A stretch of 64,000 nt of DNA. It comes from Burkholderiales bacterium C2. Lineage in GTDB: Bacteria > Pseudomonadota > Gammaproteobacteria > Burkholderiales > Burkholderiaceae_C. Below, in pieces: positions 1-8,955 of this stretch. The stretch spans positions 32,832 through 96,831 of the forward strand of contig SCOI01000025.1 of assembly GCA_005503085.1 (NCBI GenBank), written 5' to 3'. The number at the start of each line of letters is the position of its first letter. Position 1 is the stretch's first letter. The notes under the pieces are model-generated. The model did not search any database, was not told where the DNA came from, and saw nothing but the letters and a program-made list of their open reading frames with translations. The translations under genes were made by a program, and so were the position numbers.

Positions 1-1829
1 GCCCCGGCTGGGTCCGCCAACGTGAGCTCGATGCGGATGCCGAGCTGGGGGTCATTGACCGCCACCAGGGCGGCGGCCGCAGCACCGGCTTCCTGCAGCG
101 CCGTGCGCAGCGCGTCCTCGGTCTCACGCTGCTTCAGCTCGGGCTTGAAGATCTTGCCGACGCCGGTCAGCGGCAGGGCCGGCAAAACCCGGATCGCTTT
201 GGGCAGCGCCGCACGCTCGCTGATCTCTTGCTTGGCGAAGGCCAGCAACTCGGCCTCGGTCGCGCTGGCGCCGGCCTTGAGCTGCACATAGGCCACGGGC
301 AGTTCGCCTGCGTGAGCGTCGGGGCGCCCGACTGCGGCCACTAGCTGCACCGCCGGGTGCCGATGCAGCGGACCTTCGATGCTGGCGGGGTCGATATTGT
401 GGCCGCCGCGGATGATCAGCTCCTTGCGCCGCCCGGTCAGGTAGAAATAGCCCTCGGCGTCCTGGCGACCCAGGTCACCGGTGTTCAGCCAGCGTCGGCC
501 GTCACCGCAGTCCACCCACAGGCCCCGGTTGTGCTCCCCCACCTTGTAGCCCTCGAACACATTCGGACCGCTGATCACCAGCAGACCGACCTCACCGACC
601 TGGCAGTCGCGCACATAGTGGCCGGCTTCGTTCAGGATGATGGCCTTCATCGCCTGCCAGGGCAGGCGCAGGCCGATGGAGCCGAGGCGGCGCTCGCCCT
701 CGGGAGGGTTGCAGCTGCTGACGCAGGTGGCCTCGGTCAGGCCATAGCCCTCCAGGATCTTCAGACCGGTGCGCTGCTCGAAGCTGCGCATCAGCTCCAC
801 CGGCATCGGCGCCGCGCCGCACAAGCCGTACTGCAGCGAACTCAGATCGCGGCCCGCCATCGGCTGCTGCAGCAGCGCGGCATACAAGGTCGGCACCGCG
901 CTGAAGAAGTTGATGCGGTGGCGCTCCACCAGCTCCCAGAAGCGGCCGACGACGCCGCTGTCCCGATAGCCCTGCGGCGTGCCGAGAATCACATGGGCGC
1001 CGCGCGAGAAGGGCAGCAGGCCGGTGACCAGCACGGCGTTGACATGGAACAGCGGCAGCCCGCAGAAGATGTTCTTGCCCGGCCCCATGCCCTCGCCGAG
1101 CAACTGGGCGACGGCGTGGGCATTGGCCACCTCGTTGCTATGCCTGCGCATCGCGATCTTGGGCGCTCCCGTGGTGCCGCCGGTGCAGAAATAAGAGGAC
1201 AGCTCATCGGGCTCGAACTGGCGGCCGCTGACGAGCCGGTCGCTCGGCTGATAGCGGATGCCAGCGGTAAAGCCATGCACGCCGATCCGCCCGGGCAGCG
1301 CGGTGCAGGCTTGGGCCAGGGCCTCATCCGGCTCGGCCCCGCTGGGATCAAGCAGCAGCACCTGCCGCAGGCTTTGCACGTCACCGAGCACCGGCTGCAG
1401 CTTGCACCACAGCTCGGTGCCCGGCGCCAGCGTCACCAGCACCTTGGCTTGCGCGGCGATGAGCAGATCGGCGATGGCCACCGCCTCCAGCAGCGGATTG
1501 ATCGGGAACACGATGCCGCTGGCCTGAGCCCCCCAGATCACCAGATGCGTCTGCGGCAGATTGGGCAGCACGAAGGCGATCACGTCTGCAGGGCCAACGC
1601 CCAGCTCATGCAGCAGATTGGCGCTGGCGTGAATGCCCGCGAGCAGCTCGGCATAGGTCCAGACCTGGGCGTTCTCGTGATCCTCGACACGCGCGAAGAA
1701 AGACAGCGCCGGTGCTTCGGGATGGGCGGCTGCGGTGGCGCGGATCACCTCGTAGGTGCTGTTCGGCAGGGACGGGGGCGGCTCGGCCTCGATGGCCACC
1801 AGATCGATCTGCTTGGCGGTGCTTGTCAT
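1..1829 (-). CDS. AMP-binding acyl-CoA synthetase (3' end outside window)
   Basis: Adenylate-forming enzyme that would activate a carboxylic acid to its CoA thioester using ATP. About 609 residues are visible and the frame is open to the window edge, so the C-terminus is missing. The P-loop TGGTTGAPK lies near residue 215. It is followed by a GYGLTEA-type motif, the LNTGDLG aspartate region, and a C-terminal GRRKELIIRGGHNI hinge, so both the large and the small ligase domains are present. The start is an ATG 18 bases after the stop of the upstream reductase, making this the last visible gene of the minus-strand operon. In context it probably activates an acid released by ring cleavage, or the growth substrate itself. 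Substrate chain length cannot be read from the sequence. Confidence 0.9.
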   Translation of the reverse strand, partial: MTSTAKQIDLVAIEAEPPPSLPNSTYEVIRATAAAHPEAPALSFFARVEDHENAQVWTYAELLAGIHASANLLHELGVGPADVIAFVLPNLPQTHLVIWGAQASGIVFPINPLLEAVAIADLLIAAQAKVLVTLAPGTELWCKLQPVLGDVQSLRQVLLLDPSGAEPDEALAQACTALPGRIGVHGFTAGIRYQPSDRLVSGRQFEPDELSSYFCTGGTTGAPKIAMRRHSNEVANAHAVAQLLGEGMGPGKNIFCGLPLFHVNAVLVTGLLPFSRGAHVILGTPQGYRDSGVVGRFWELVERHRINFFSAVPTLYAALLQQPMAGRDLSSLQYGLCGAAPMPVELMRSFEQRTGLKILEGYGLTEATCVSSCNPPEGERRLGSIGLRLPWQAMKAIILNEAGHYVRDCQVGEVGLLVISGPNVFEGYKVGEHNRGLWVDCGDGRRWLNTGDLGRQDAEGYFYLTGRRKELIIRGGHNIDPASIEGPLHRHPAVQLVAAVGRPDAHAGELPVAYVQLKAGASATEAELLAFAKQEISERAALPKAIRVLPALPLTGVGKIFKPELKQRETEDALRTALQEAGAAAAALVAVNDPQLGIRIELTLADPAG

Positions 1830-1847
1830 GGTTGGGTCTCCGTGTGT

Positions 1848-2873
1848 TCAGGGCAGCAAGACTGCGCGGCCGGGCCGTCCGGCCGACACATGCTCGAAGG
1901 CCAGCTCAGCCTGGTCCAGCGACAGCGCAACGCCGACCGGCAGCGCGATGCGGCGCTCACGCAGACTGGTGGCGAGCGCTTCCAGGGCCTCGCGGTCGGG
2001 TTTGAAGACGGTCCAGGCGTAGCGTGCGCCCGGCGCGCGTGCGCTGACCCGGGCGCGCGCGGCGCGCCAGTCCTTGCGGCTGGCCCAGGCGCCGGCGAGC
2101 AGGCCCAGGCGGTCGACATGGCCGAGCAAAGGATGCACGGTGGTGGCCTGGCCCAGGGCCTTGGGACCAAGGCGGGAGGACAGCAGCGCCTCGTCGTCCC
2201 AGCTGCCGAAGTTCAGCACCGCGTCGAAGTCCTTGGGCAGCGACTCGATGTTGCCCGGGCCACGCTCGATGGAGTGCTCGGCTCCCATGTCAAGGCCGAG
2301 CTGGCGCTGCCCGCGGCCACAAATGGTGGTCAGCCGGCTGCCCCAGGCGGTCAGCAGCTGCAGCGCGAGGCGGCCGAGGCCGCCGCTGGCGCCATTGATC
2401 AGCACGCGGGCCTGCCGGGCGTTGGACAGCGACAGGCCGGCACCATTTAGGGCCAGCCACATCGTCACGAAGGAGTAGGGCAGTGCGGCCAAAGCCGAGG
2501 GCGGCGAGTTCTTGTCGGCCAGCATCAATTGCTGCTGCGGCACGAGCACATGGGTGGCATGCGCTCCGCCTGCGCGACCCGTGGCCAACAGACCGAACAC
2601 TTGTTGACCGGCCGTGAATTGGCTGACGCCGGGACCGACAGCCAGCACCTGACCGGCCAGGTCGTTGCCCAGCACCAGCGGAAAACGCCCGGCACCCTTC
2701 AGGGCCAGCAGACGCTGGCCATAGCCGGCAGCGCGCTTGGCGTCGATCGGGTTCACCGAGCTGGCCAGCACACGCACCAGCACCTCGCCGCGACCGGGGC
2801 GGGGCAGCTCCGCGCGGCGGACTTCGAACTGGGGCGGCGTCGTGGGCGCCGTGCAAATGAGTTCACGCCGCAT
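1848..2873 (-). CDS. MDR-family NAD(P)H-dependent oxidoreductase (quinone oxidoreductase-like)
   Basis: Predicted medium-chain dehydrogenase/reductase of 341 residues. It has the GroES-like N-terminal domain (VLVRVLASSVNPIDAKR near residues 25-41) and a Rossmann domain with INGASGGLGRLALQLL. The structural zinc cysteine cluster of classical alcohol dehydrogenases is absent, which favours a zinc-independent quinone or enoyl reductase. I chose the ATG at 2873 because the frame stays open upstream only into sequence that codes for the hydroxylase on another frame. It overlaps the hydroxylase stop by 11 bases, which suggests translational coupling. It probably reduces an intermediate of the operon's pathway. 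Confidence 0.85.
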   Translation of the reverse strand: MRRELICTAPTTPPQFEVRRAELPRPGRGEVLVRVLASSVNPIDAKRAAGYGQRLLALKGAGRFPLVLGNDLAGQVLAVGPGVSQFTAGQQVFGLLATGRAGGAHATHVLVPQQQLMLADKNSPPSALAALPYSFVTMWLALNGAGLSLSNARQARVLINGASGGLGRLALQLLTAWGSRLTTICGRGQRQLGLDMGAEHSIERGPGNIESLPKDFDAVLNFGSWDDEALLSSRLGPKALGQATTVHPLLGHVDRLGLLAGAWASRKDWRAARARVSARAPGARYAWTVFKPDREALEALATSLRERRIALPVGVALSLDQAELAFEHVSAGRPGRAVLLP

Positions 2874-4497
2874 GGGGGGCACTCCTGGGATTGAGGGAAA
2901 CAGTGGAGGGTTTTGGGGCCAGGGTCTGCAGCGCCCGGCGCAGCAGCGCCTCGCAGTGCAGGGCCGGACCTTCGGCGAGGATGCAGCGGTCGGGCCTGAC
3001 GAGGGCCACCCAGCCCAGCGGCACCTTGCGCGGCAGCAGCGCCTCGTCAAGCGCCTCCAGCCTGTGCTCCGGGGCTGCCAGGTGCAGGCCCTGAGAGCGC
3101 TGGCACCATTGCCAGACCCGGCCACCGGCGGCCTGCCAGCGCTGCAGCAGATCGGTCGGCAGACCCGCGCTGGGATCGACGCCAAAGCCGATCAAGGCCC
3201 AGCCCAGACCCAGCGCGTCATCGCTGAGAAGGGGCGACTCGCCTGTGGCCCGGCGAACCCAGCCTTGCGGCAGCATGGCGCCTGCGCGCAGCCGCTCGTG
3301 GCCGGGTTCGCGCCAGAACAGGCCTTCGTCGAAGGTGTTCTGCGGCTTGACTTTCAGGTCTTCGAACAGCGCACGGCCGGCCGGCAGCAGACGCAGCAAG
3401 CTCATCAGCCCGTGCACGGCGAAGGCCGTGGCGCGGTTCTGCGGCATCACGAGGGCGCCGAGCCTCAGGGCCAGCTTGATGATCTTCCGGGCGTGTGGGC
3501 GGCGCTCGGTGTCGTAGCTGTCGAGGATGTGCTGGCTGGCCTGGCCGCGCAGCACCCAGGCCAGCTTCCAGGCCAGATTGGCTGCATCGCGCAGCCCGGC
3601 CACCAGGCCCTGGCCGGCAAAGGGTGGCGTGATGTGGGCCGCATCGCCGGCGAGGAAGCAGCGGCCCTTGGAAAACCGCTTCACCTCGCGTGCATGAAAG
3701 CGGTAGACCGCCGTGCGCTCGATCCGGATGCTTTGGCTGTCGCACCAGGGCGCAAGCAGTTGGCGTACCGATTCCGGCCGCTCCATCTGCTCGGGCTTCT
3801 CGCCGGGGCGCAGCATGAACTCCCAGCGCTGGCGCCCGCCGGGTGCGACCATGCGTGGCGTCGGGCGCCGCGGGTCGCAGACGAACTCGACATGGTCGAT
3901 CGGTGCGGGCACATCGAAGGCGTCGACGATCAGCCAGTCCTGCTGGAAGCTGCGACCCTCGAAGTCCAGGCCGAGCGCGCGCCGCACCAGCGAGTGGGCG
4001 CCGTCGGTGCCCACCATGTAGCGGGCGCGCACCTCGCTCAGCTGGCCGGTGGCGTCCTTCAGCTGGGCATGGACCGAGCGACCATCGTCGACGAAGCTCT
4101 CCAGCTCGACGCCCAGCCGGGTCTCGACATCGGGGTACTGCGCGAGCTTGGCACGCAGCAGACGCTCAAGCTCCGGCTGGTAGAAGGTCACCAGGGCCGG
4201 GTGGCCGTCGATGATGCCGGCACTGTTGATGCGGGCGAAGCGACCGAACAGCGGCGAGCGGTACTGCACCTCGGGGATCGCGATGGTCTCGAACTCACCA
4301 TCACGCACGCCAGCCAGCTGCAGGATGCGCAGCGCCTCGTTGTCGAGCGCGATGGCGCGGGGCTTGTCGAAGATGGCGCCGGCCTTGTCGATGGCCAGCA
4401 CGCGAACGCCGTAGCGACCCAGCAGATTGGCCAGCGCGGCGCCGACCGGGCCGAGGCCGACCAGCAGGACCTCGGTGTCGATGGGCGATGTCGTCAT
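2863..4497 (-). CDS. FAD-dependent aromatic hydroxylase (MhpA-like)
   Basis: Flavoprotein monooxygenase of 544 residues. It has the N-terminal dinucleotide fold GLGPVG (about residues 14-19), a DG-type segment (VGTDGAHSLVRRALG) and the second FAD motif FLAGDAAHITPPFAGQGL. Overall it looks like 3-(3-hydroxyphenyl)propionate hydroxylase (MhpA) relatives, including the thioredoxin-like C-terminal extension. Members use NAD(P)H and O2 to hydroxylate phenolic substrates next to an existing OH, producing catechols. The start overlaps the hydrolase stop by 4 bases (ATGA). Together with the VOC and FAH genes it suggests hydroxylation, then meta-cleavage, then hydrolysis. The actual phenolic substrate is unknown. 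Confidence 0.85.
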   Translation of the reverse strand: MTTSPIDTEVLLVGLGPVGAALANLLGRYGVRVLAIDKAGAIFDKPRAIALDNEALRILQLAGVRDGEFETIAIPEVQYRSPLFGRFARINSAGIIDGHPALVTFYQPELERLLRAKLAQYPDVETRLGVELESFVDDGRSVHAQLKDATGQLSEVRARYMVGTDGAHSLVRRALGLDFEGRSFQQDWLIVDAFDVPAPIDHVEFVCDPRRPTPRMVAPGGRQRWEFMLRPGEKPEQMERPESVRQLLAPWCDSQSIRIERTAVYRFHAREVKRFSKGRCFLAGDAAHITPPFAGQGLVAGLRDAANLAWKLAWVLRGQASQHILDSYDTERRPHARKIIKLALRLGALVMPQNRATAFAVHGLMSLLRLLPAGRALFEDLKVKPQNTFDEGLFWREPGHERLRAGAMLPQGWVRRATGESPLLSDDALGLGWALIGFGVDPSAGLPTDLLQRWQAAGGRVWQWCQRSQGLHLAAPEHRLEALDEALLPRKVPLGWVALVRPDRCILAEGPALHCEALLRRALQTLAPKPSTVSLNPRSAPHAA

Positions 4498-5450
4498 GGG
4501 GCGGTGATGCGGGTGTTTTGCTCGCCGAGGTCGATCAGCCCGTCATCGGTGCGGATCGAGGCCTGGATGCGGTCGCCGGGGCGCAGATAGGCGGGGTTGC
4601 TCAGGCCCTTGCGGATGAAGATGCGCCATTTGCCGGCTTCGCTGAGCAGGTGCTTGAGGACGAACATCACCAGCTTGCCCGGCGCCCGGGCGGCGCAGCC
4701 CGCCGGCGTGCCGGTGGCAATCAGATCGCCGGCATGCAGATCGTGCATCGCGGCGAGCTCGGTCAGCGTAGCCGCCGGCTGGTGGATCATGTCGGCGCAA
4801 TAGGCGTCCTGCCGGATCTGGCCATTCACCGCGAGCCGCATATGCAGCTCCGGCCAGCGCGCCCACTCCTGGGGCTGCAACAGCACCAGGCCCGGTCCGA
4901 CCGGGCCGAAGCCGCGATAGCTCTTGCCCTTGTAGAACTGGCCCTGGGGCAGCTGGACATCGCGGGCCGACAGGTCGTTGACGATGGTCACGCCCGCCAG
5001 CCATTGTGGCAGGTCCTCGGGCGTGACCTTCGTGCCCGCGGGCAGCGAGCGGCGCAGCACCAGTCCGAGTTCGATCTCGTAGTCCAGCAGCTGCACATGG
5101 GCGGGCCGGACCACTGGCGCGTCGGCCGCCGTGATGCAGGAAGAGGCCTTGGTAAAGATCGTATTGAAGGGGAAATTCTCCGGTCGCAGGCCCGACTCGG
5201 CGATGTGGCTGCGGTAGTTGACGCCCTGGCAGATGAACTGCTGCCGGTCGGTCACCGGAGCCAGCAACTCGACCTGGTCGAGCGGGATCGTGGCGCTTTG
5301 GGCCTCGGTGGCCCAGATCTGATCCCAGCAGTTCTCCAGCAGGTCACCGGTGCTGCGGGCCTGGCTGGCGAGCGGGGCGATGCTGCGGCCGAACAGGACA
5401 CCCCAGTGAGGCCTGGCGTGGAGGGAAAAACGAACGACGGTACGTGACAT
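4494..5450 (-). CDS. fumarylacetoacetate hydrolase (FAH) family protein
   Basis: Predicted 318-residue member of the FAH/MhpD superfamily. These enzymes hydrolyse, decarboxylate or isomerise 2-oxo ring-cleavage acids with a divalent metal. The metal-ligand pattern DYEIELGLVL and the later VNDLSARD and IATGTPAGCA segments are all present, and the catalytic NYRSHIAESG region precedes them. The length is usual for two-domain homotrimeric FAH proteins. Its stop overlaps the start of the hydroxylase by 4 bases, and it lies 12 bases after the dioxygenase-like gene. In context it probably acts on the meta-cleavage product. Confidence 0.88.
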   Translation of the reverse strand: MSRTVVRFSLHARPHWGVLFGRSIAPLASQARSTGDLLENCWDQIWATEAQSATIPLDQVELLAPVTDRQQFICQGVNYRSHIAESGLRPENFPFNTIFTKASSCITAADAPVVRPAHVQLLDYEIELGLVLRRSLPAGTKVTPEDLPQWLAGVTIVNDLSARDVQLPQGQFYKGKSYRGFGPVGPGLVLLQPQEWARWPELHMRLAVNGQIRQDAYCADMIHQPAATLTELAAMHDLHAGDLIATGTPAGCAARAPGKLVMFVLKHLLSEAGKWRIFIRKGLSNPAYLRPGDRIQASIRTDDGLIDLGEQNTRITAP

Positions 5451-5462
5451 GGTGATGATGAG

Positions 5463-6623
5463 TTAGAGCCAAGGGCGTGCCGGCGCATCGAGCGCGGCAC
5501 TCAGCAGCTTCAGGCGCTGCGGCGTGATGGCCTTGCGGCGTATCAGCGCCAGCAGGCGCAGCAGCGTGGGCAGGTTTTTCTGCGGCTTCATCGAGGCCGG
5601 GGCGTCCTCGCCCCAGGCCCAGATGCCGCCGAATTCGAGCGGCGAATACTCGGTGGGCACCTCGGCGGTGAAGACATCGCCGTCGGTGTAGTGCTCGTAC
5701 TCGAAGCCTTCGGGGTCGCACCAGTAGTCGAACAACTGGCTGCCCAGCAGATGGCGGCCTATGCCCCACACATGGCGGTGGCCCTGGGCGCGCAGCACCT
5801 GCTGGCCCTGGCCCAGGGCATCGAGGTCCAGCACCTCGTAGGCGCTGTGCTCGTACTTCTCGTCGATGCCGCCGACGATCACCAGCGTGTGGTGGTCGGC
5901 CGGCTGCGCGCCGAGGTCGAGCCGGCAGAAAGCCAGGTTCGGGCTGCCGTCCGGCAGGTATTGCACATCGGTCGGGATCAGGCCGAGCACCCTCAAATAC
6001 CAGTGGGCCATGCCCGCGAAGTCCAGGGTCTGCAGCACCACATGGCCCAGTCGGACGACGCGCGCTGGCTCGATCGGTGTGCGAACAGTGCGGTTCACAC
6101 GCGGGGTGCGGTCCGCCGTGTTGGTCAGCGGCGTCGCCGAGGCCCGCAGCGGCAGCGGCTCGACGCTCGGCTGTTGCTGGAGCAGCCAGACGCTGCGACC
6201 GCAGGGGTCCATCAGCTCGACGCCATAGCCGCCGGCTGGCAGCTCCTCGGGCCGCAACCATCGCGCGCCCAGCTCCTGGATATAGCGCTGCAGATCGGTG
6301 TCGCCTGACATTTGGAATGCCGGGCCGACGAAGCGGTCGCTGGATCCTGCCTGTGCGAGGGCGATGCAGGGTGCGGTACCGGTGCCGCGCGCGAGCAAGC
6401 GCTCGGGCGTGGCGCTGACGATATGAAAACCGAAGTCACGCCAGAAGCTTTCAGTGCGGGCCAGATCGCGCTTCTCCCAGCGCAGAAAGGCCAGCGCGGC
6501 GGCGCGTCCCAGCGCGGCCGGCCGCGCCAGCGGCTGAACGCCCGGCGGCAAGCGGCTCTCGGGAGAGGACTCGGGCTGCCGGAGTACGGCGCGGTGAGCG
6601 GTCACGGTGAACTCTCTTGTCAA
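5463..6623 (-). CDS. two-domain VOC protein, extradiol dioxygenase-like
   Basis: 386-residue protein with two vicinal-oxygen-chelate modules. The C-terminal module carries a candidate Fe(II) triad: His in LGHVVLQT (about residue 192), His in WGIGRHLLGS and Glu in EGFEYEHYTDGD. This is the arrangement of type I extradiol (catechol 2,3-) dioxygenases. Known members cleave catechols next to the hydroxyls. The protein is longer than classical 290-310-residue enzymes because of an N-terminal extension of about 40 residues and a basic tail. Its start overlaps the fadL-like stop by 4 bases. The neighbouring hydroxylase and FAH genes support a ring-cleavage role, but the substrate is unknown. Confidence 0.8.
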   Translation of the reverse strand: MTREFTVTAHRAVLRQPESSPESRLPPGVQPLARPAALGRAAALAFLRWEKRDLARTESFWRDFGFHIVSATPERLLARGTGTAPCIALAQAGSSDRFVGPAFQMSGDTDLQRYIQELGARWLRPEELPAGGYGVELMDPCGRSVWLLQQQPSVEPLPLRASATPLTNTADRTPRVNRTVRTPIEPARVVRLGHVVLQTLDFAGMAHWYLRVLGLIPTDVQYLPDGSPNLAFCRLDLGAQPADHHTLVIVGGIDEKYEHSAYEVLDLDALGQGQQVLRAQGHRHVWGIGRHLLGSQLFDYWCDPEGFEYEHYTDGDVFTAEVPTEYSPLEFGGIWAWGEDAPASMKPQKNLPTLLRLLALIRRKAITPQRLKLLSAALDAPARPWL

Positions 6624-7792
6624 AAGCGGTGGTGATAGCCGAGCAAGACCATCTGGACCTTGCTCGTCAGTTGGGTGCCGGTGCTCGCGCCCGTGCCGGT
6701 CAAGGTGGTGCGTGGATTCAGCTCGTAGCCCAGGTTGATTTCGGCCTTGGGATCGAGCTGCAAGCTGGCGCCGAGCGTGAGGGCGCGCTGGTTGATCGAG
6801 GGCACCAGCAGGTTATGCAGGGTTCGGCTGCTGTCGATCTGTCGGCTGTTGCGGCTCAGGCCCGCGCGCAGGGTCCAGTGCTCATCGAGCTTCCAGGCCG
6901 CGCCGAGACGCAGCACCGGCTGATTGCGCCAGGCAAAGCCGCTCGGATCCTTCATGGCCTGGATATCGCCCCAGAGGATTCGCAGCCAGTCGGCGGCCAG
7001 GGTCAGGCGCTCGCTCGGCTGCCAAGCGAGGCCGAGGCCGTACTGCGCGGGAATGTCCAGACGACCGTTGCTGTAGGCCAGCAGATCCTGGTCGTAGCCC
7101 TTGAGCTTGCTCATGTGGGTGCGTGACTTGAGGTTGAGGCCGACACTCCAGTCCTGTGTCGGCTTCCACAGCAGGCCGGCACGCAGGCCGGCACCGGTCG
7201 CGGACTGCTTACCGTGCCCTGGCACGGGGAAGAGGCCGCCAGGCACCGGCACGATCACGCCGTCGGCCTCGAATTGCTGCACGGCCATATTGAGACCCAG
7301 GCCGAGGGAAAGCTCGGGGCTGGGCGTCCAGGCGACGGCTGGAATCAGCTCCAGCACGCGCAGCGTCGTTTTGGCCTCGCCAGCGCCGGGAACCGGCAGT
7401 GCTTGCTGGCCATAGTCCGAGCCGGCGCCGCTGCCGGCGATGCTGAGCCCCACGGCCCAGGCCGGGTTCAGGCGCCAGTTGATGCCGCCTTCCGGAGAAA
7501 TCTCCGTCTGCCGGTTACGCAGGCGGTTGCCGGGGAACACATAGTTGGCCGATGAGCGCCCGTTGAACACCTGGGTGCCCAGGGTCCAGGAGGAGGGCAG
7601 CAGGCCCAGGCCGGCGGGATTGTTGGCGGTGGCCTCAGCGTCCAATGGCAGTGCTATGGAAGCCCCGCCCATCGCCGCGTTCTTGATGCCGTAGCCGCCG
7701 GGTTGAGCGCCGTTGACGGCCAGTACCGCGCCGTGGGCCGCCAGAGCTGCGGCGGCGATAGCAAGGTGATTCAGTCTGCGAGTAGCTTGCAT
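6620..7792 (-). CDS. FadL/TodX-family outer-membrane channel
   Basis: 390-residue predicted outer-membrane beta-barrel for hydrophobic substrates. An N-terminal export signal (hydrophobic stretch to about residue 25) is followed by the FadL hatch-like segment in which NPAG occurs (ATANNPAGLGLLP). The protein ends in alternating strands and a terminal aromatic residue (HHRF), as expected for BAM recognition. FadL relatives in degraders (TodX, XylN) import aromatics and fatty acids. It is the first gene of the minus operon, with an AGGAG box 8 bases before the ATG, so the operon probably brings in and degrades a hydrophobic aromatic compound. Confidence 0.88.
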   Translation of the reverse strand: MQATRRLNHLAIAAAALAAHGAVLAVNGAQPGGYGIKNAAMGGASIALPLDAEATANNPAGLGLLPSSWTLGTQVFNGRSSANYVFPGNRLRNRQTEISPEGGINWRLNPAWAVGLSIAGSGAGSDYGQQALPVPGAGEAKTTLRVLELIPAVAWTPSPELSLGLGLNMAVQQFEADGVIVPVPGGLFPVPGHGKQSATGAGLRAGLLWKPTQDWSVGLNLKSRTHMSKLKGYDQDLLAYSNGRLDIPAQYGLGLAWQPSERLTLAADWLRILWGDIQAMKDPSGFAWRNQPVLRLGAAWKLDEHWTLRAGLSRNSRQIDSSRTLHNLLVPSINQRALTLGASLQLDPKAEINLGYELNPRTTLTGTGASTGTQLTSKVQMVLLGYHHRF

Positions 7793-7833
7793 GTTGTTGT
7801 CTCCTGGTTTGTTTCTACGAACCTTGTGCCCAC

Positions 7834-7871
7834 ATCATAATGACAATAGTGTCACCATGACAATAGCGTCG
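7834..7871 (-). promoter_or_regulatory. Promoter of the minus-strand operon with two palindromic operators
   Basis: On the minus strand TTGTCA (7858-7863) and TATGAT (7834-7839) are separated by 18 bases, a good sigma-70 promoter. On the plus strand TGACAATAGTGTCA (7841-7854) is a TGACA/TGTCA palindrome. A second copy, TGACAATAGCGTCG (7858-7871), begins 17 bases later. Both cover the promoter elements, which is where a repressor would bind. The divergent TetR gene starts at 7903. Confidence 0.65.
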
Positions 7872-7902
7872 TTATTACAAAAGACGCTGGCACAATCGAC
7901 GC

Positions 7903-8580
7903 ATGCAAACAGAAGACCATCGACAGCGGGTCGCCGCAGAGCGGCGCGAACGGATGCGTGCCAGGTTGCTGGCCAGTGCAATGAAGCTGGTCGCGGCCAA
8001 GGGTCCGGCGGCGATGTCGATCGACGACGTCATTTCCGCCGCCGAGGTGTCGCGGGGCACTTTCTACAAGTACTTTTCCTCGCCCGAGGAACTGGTGCGC
8101 GAACTGGCCGTCGACGTCGCGAACGAGTTGATCAAAATGGCCGAGCCGGTCGTTCAGCGCTATGACGATCCGGCGGAGCGGGTGTCATGCGGCATGCGGC
8201 TGGTGGCCAGGCTGGCGCTGGAACATCCGCTGGCGGCCAGTTTTTTGGTGCGGCTGGGCTGGCCGGATGTGCGCGGCCCGACGGTGCTGCTTGACTTCGT
8301 CGCGCGCGATCTCGCCGAGGGCCTGCGGCGCGGCCGGTTCACACCAATGCCGATGGCGCTGGCCTTGAACATCGTCGCCGGCGCCGTCATCGGCGCGGCG
8401 AATTGCATGCTCAAGCCTCACTGCGAGAGCGACTTCGCTGAGCAGAGCGCTGCCGCTGCCTTGCGCGCGCTGGGCATGGACGCGGAGGAGGCCAAACGAA
8501 TCTCGCGGCTGCGCTTGGCGCCGGTCGAGATGGGCTCGCAAAGCCTGCTCTCGGGAGGCATGGCAGAAGCCGTTGGATGA
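7903..8580 (+). CDS. TetR/AcrR-family transcriptional regulator
   Basis: 225-residue regulator. The N-terminal helix-turn-helix (about residues 20-65) carries the family signature AAEVSRGTFYKYFSSPEELV. The C-terminal ligand domain is not recognisable to a specific subfamily. It is transcribed away from the FadL-to-acyl-CoA-synthetase operon, and its start is 111 bases from theirs. The shared gap contains two near-identical palindromes, so it most likely represses that operon and itself and releases DNA on binding a pathway acid or CoA ester. This is inferred from position. Confidence 0.9.
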   Translation: MQTEDHRQRVAAERRERMRARLLASAMKLVAAKGPAAMSIDDVISAAEVSRGTFYKYFSSPEELVRELAVDVANELIKMAEPVVQRYDDPAERVSCGMRLVARLALEHPLAASFLVRLGWPDVRGPTVLLDFVARDLAEGLRRGRFTPMPMALALNIVAGAVIGAANCMLKPHCESDFAEQSAAAALRALGMDAEEAKRISRLRLAPVEMGSQSLLSGGMAEAVG

Positions 8581-8631
8581 GCGCTTGCGGGTTCGGCCGG
8601 GCTAGCCCTGACCGACCTCACGTTGGAGCAA

Positions 8632-8856
8632 TTACTGCAGGCGCCTGAATCTCAGGTGGTCGATCAAGGTCTCATCGCCGACGCGACGCTGGCGCTCGTG
8701 CAGGATTTCGACCTTGCCCTGCATTTCAAGCGCGCGGAATTCGCGGGCGGTGCTGTCGTACACCAGCGGATGTTCCAAGGTGCTGCCTGCATGGGGGAGG
8801 TCGGAGATGGCACCCAGTTCGGAGTCCAGGAAAAGCGACATTGCAATCGATGCCAT
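8632..8856 (-). CDS. 74-residue conserved hypothetical protein, copy A
   Basis: Small basic protein of unknown function that starts MASIAMSLFLDSELG and ends LRFRRLQ. It matches a second gene at 19604-19828 at 57 of 74 positions by my count, and the conserved positions include HPLVYDSTAREFR and VEILHE. No signal peptide or membrane segment is obvious, although the first ten residues are hydrophobic. GAGGATTG lies just before the ATG as a ribosome site. Conservation of both protein and leader in two places argues that it is a real gene despite its size. Confidence 0.75.
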   Translation of the reverse strand: MASIAMSLFLDSELGAISDLPHAGSTLEHPLVYDSTAREFRALEMQGKVEILHERQRRVGDETLIDHLRFRRLQ

Positions 8857-8955
8857 GGCAATCCTCGTGCGTTGTCAGGCGGCAATTTGCAAGGCTTGCC
8901 GTCAGCCAGCCTCAGTCTATGCTGCATTGCAGCACTGCAAAGTCCGGGTTTACCT
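8632..8955 (-). repeat. Dispersed duplicate A: 74-residue gene plus conserved leader
   Basis: About 325 bases matching 19506-19828 in the opposite orientation. The roughly 100-base leader is conserved as well as the coding part. It starts with AGGTAAACCCGGA, contains the dyad TGCTGC-3-GCAGCA (8920-8934) followed by TAGACTG, and then ATTGCCGCC and GAGGATTGCCATG. The arms of the dyad are identical in both copies and only the 3-base loop differs. A C/TTT-rich box 16-17 bases before TAGACT makes a weak promoter plausible. Confidence 0.75.

Noticed and set aside
357..2450. A 697-residue plus-strand open frame
   Set aside because: Antisense to the acyl-CoA synthetase and MDR genes; composition is typical of a shadow frame and no ribosome site precedes it.
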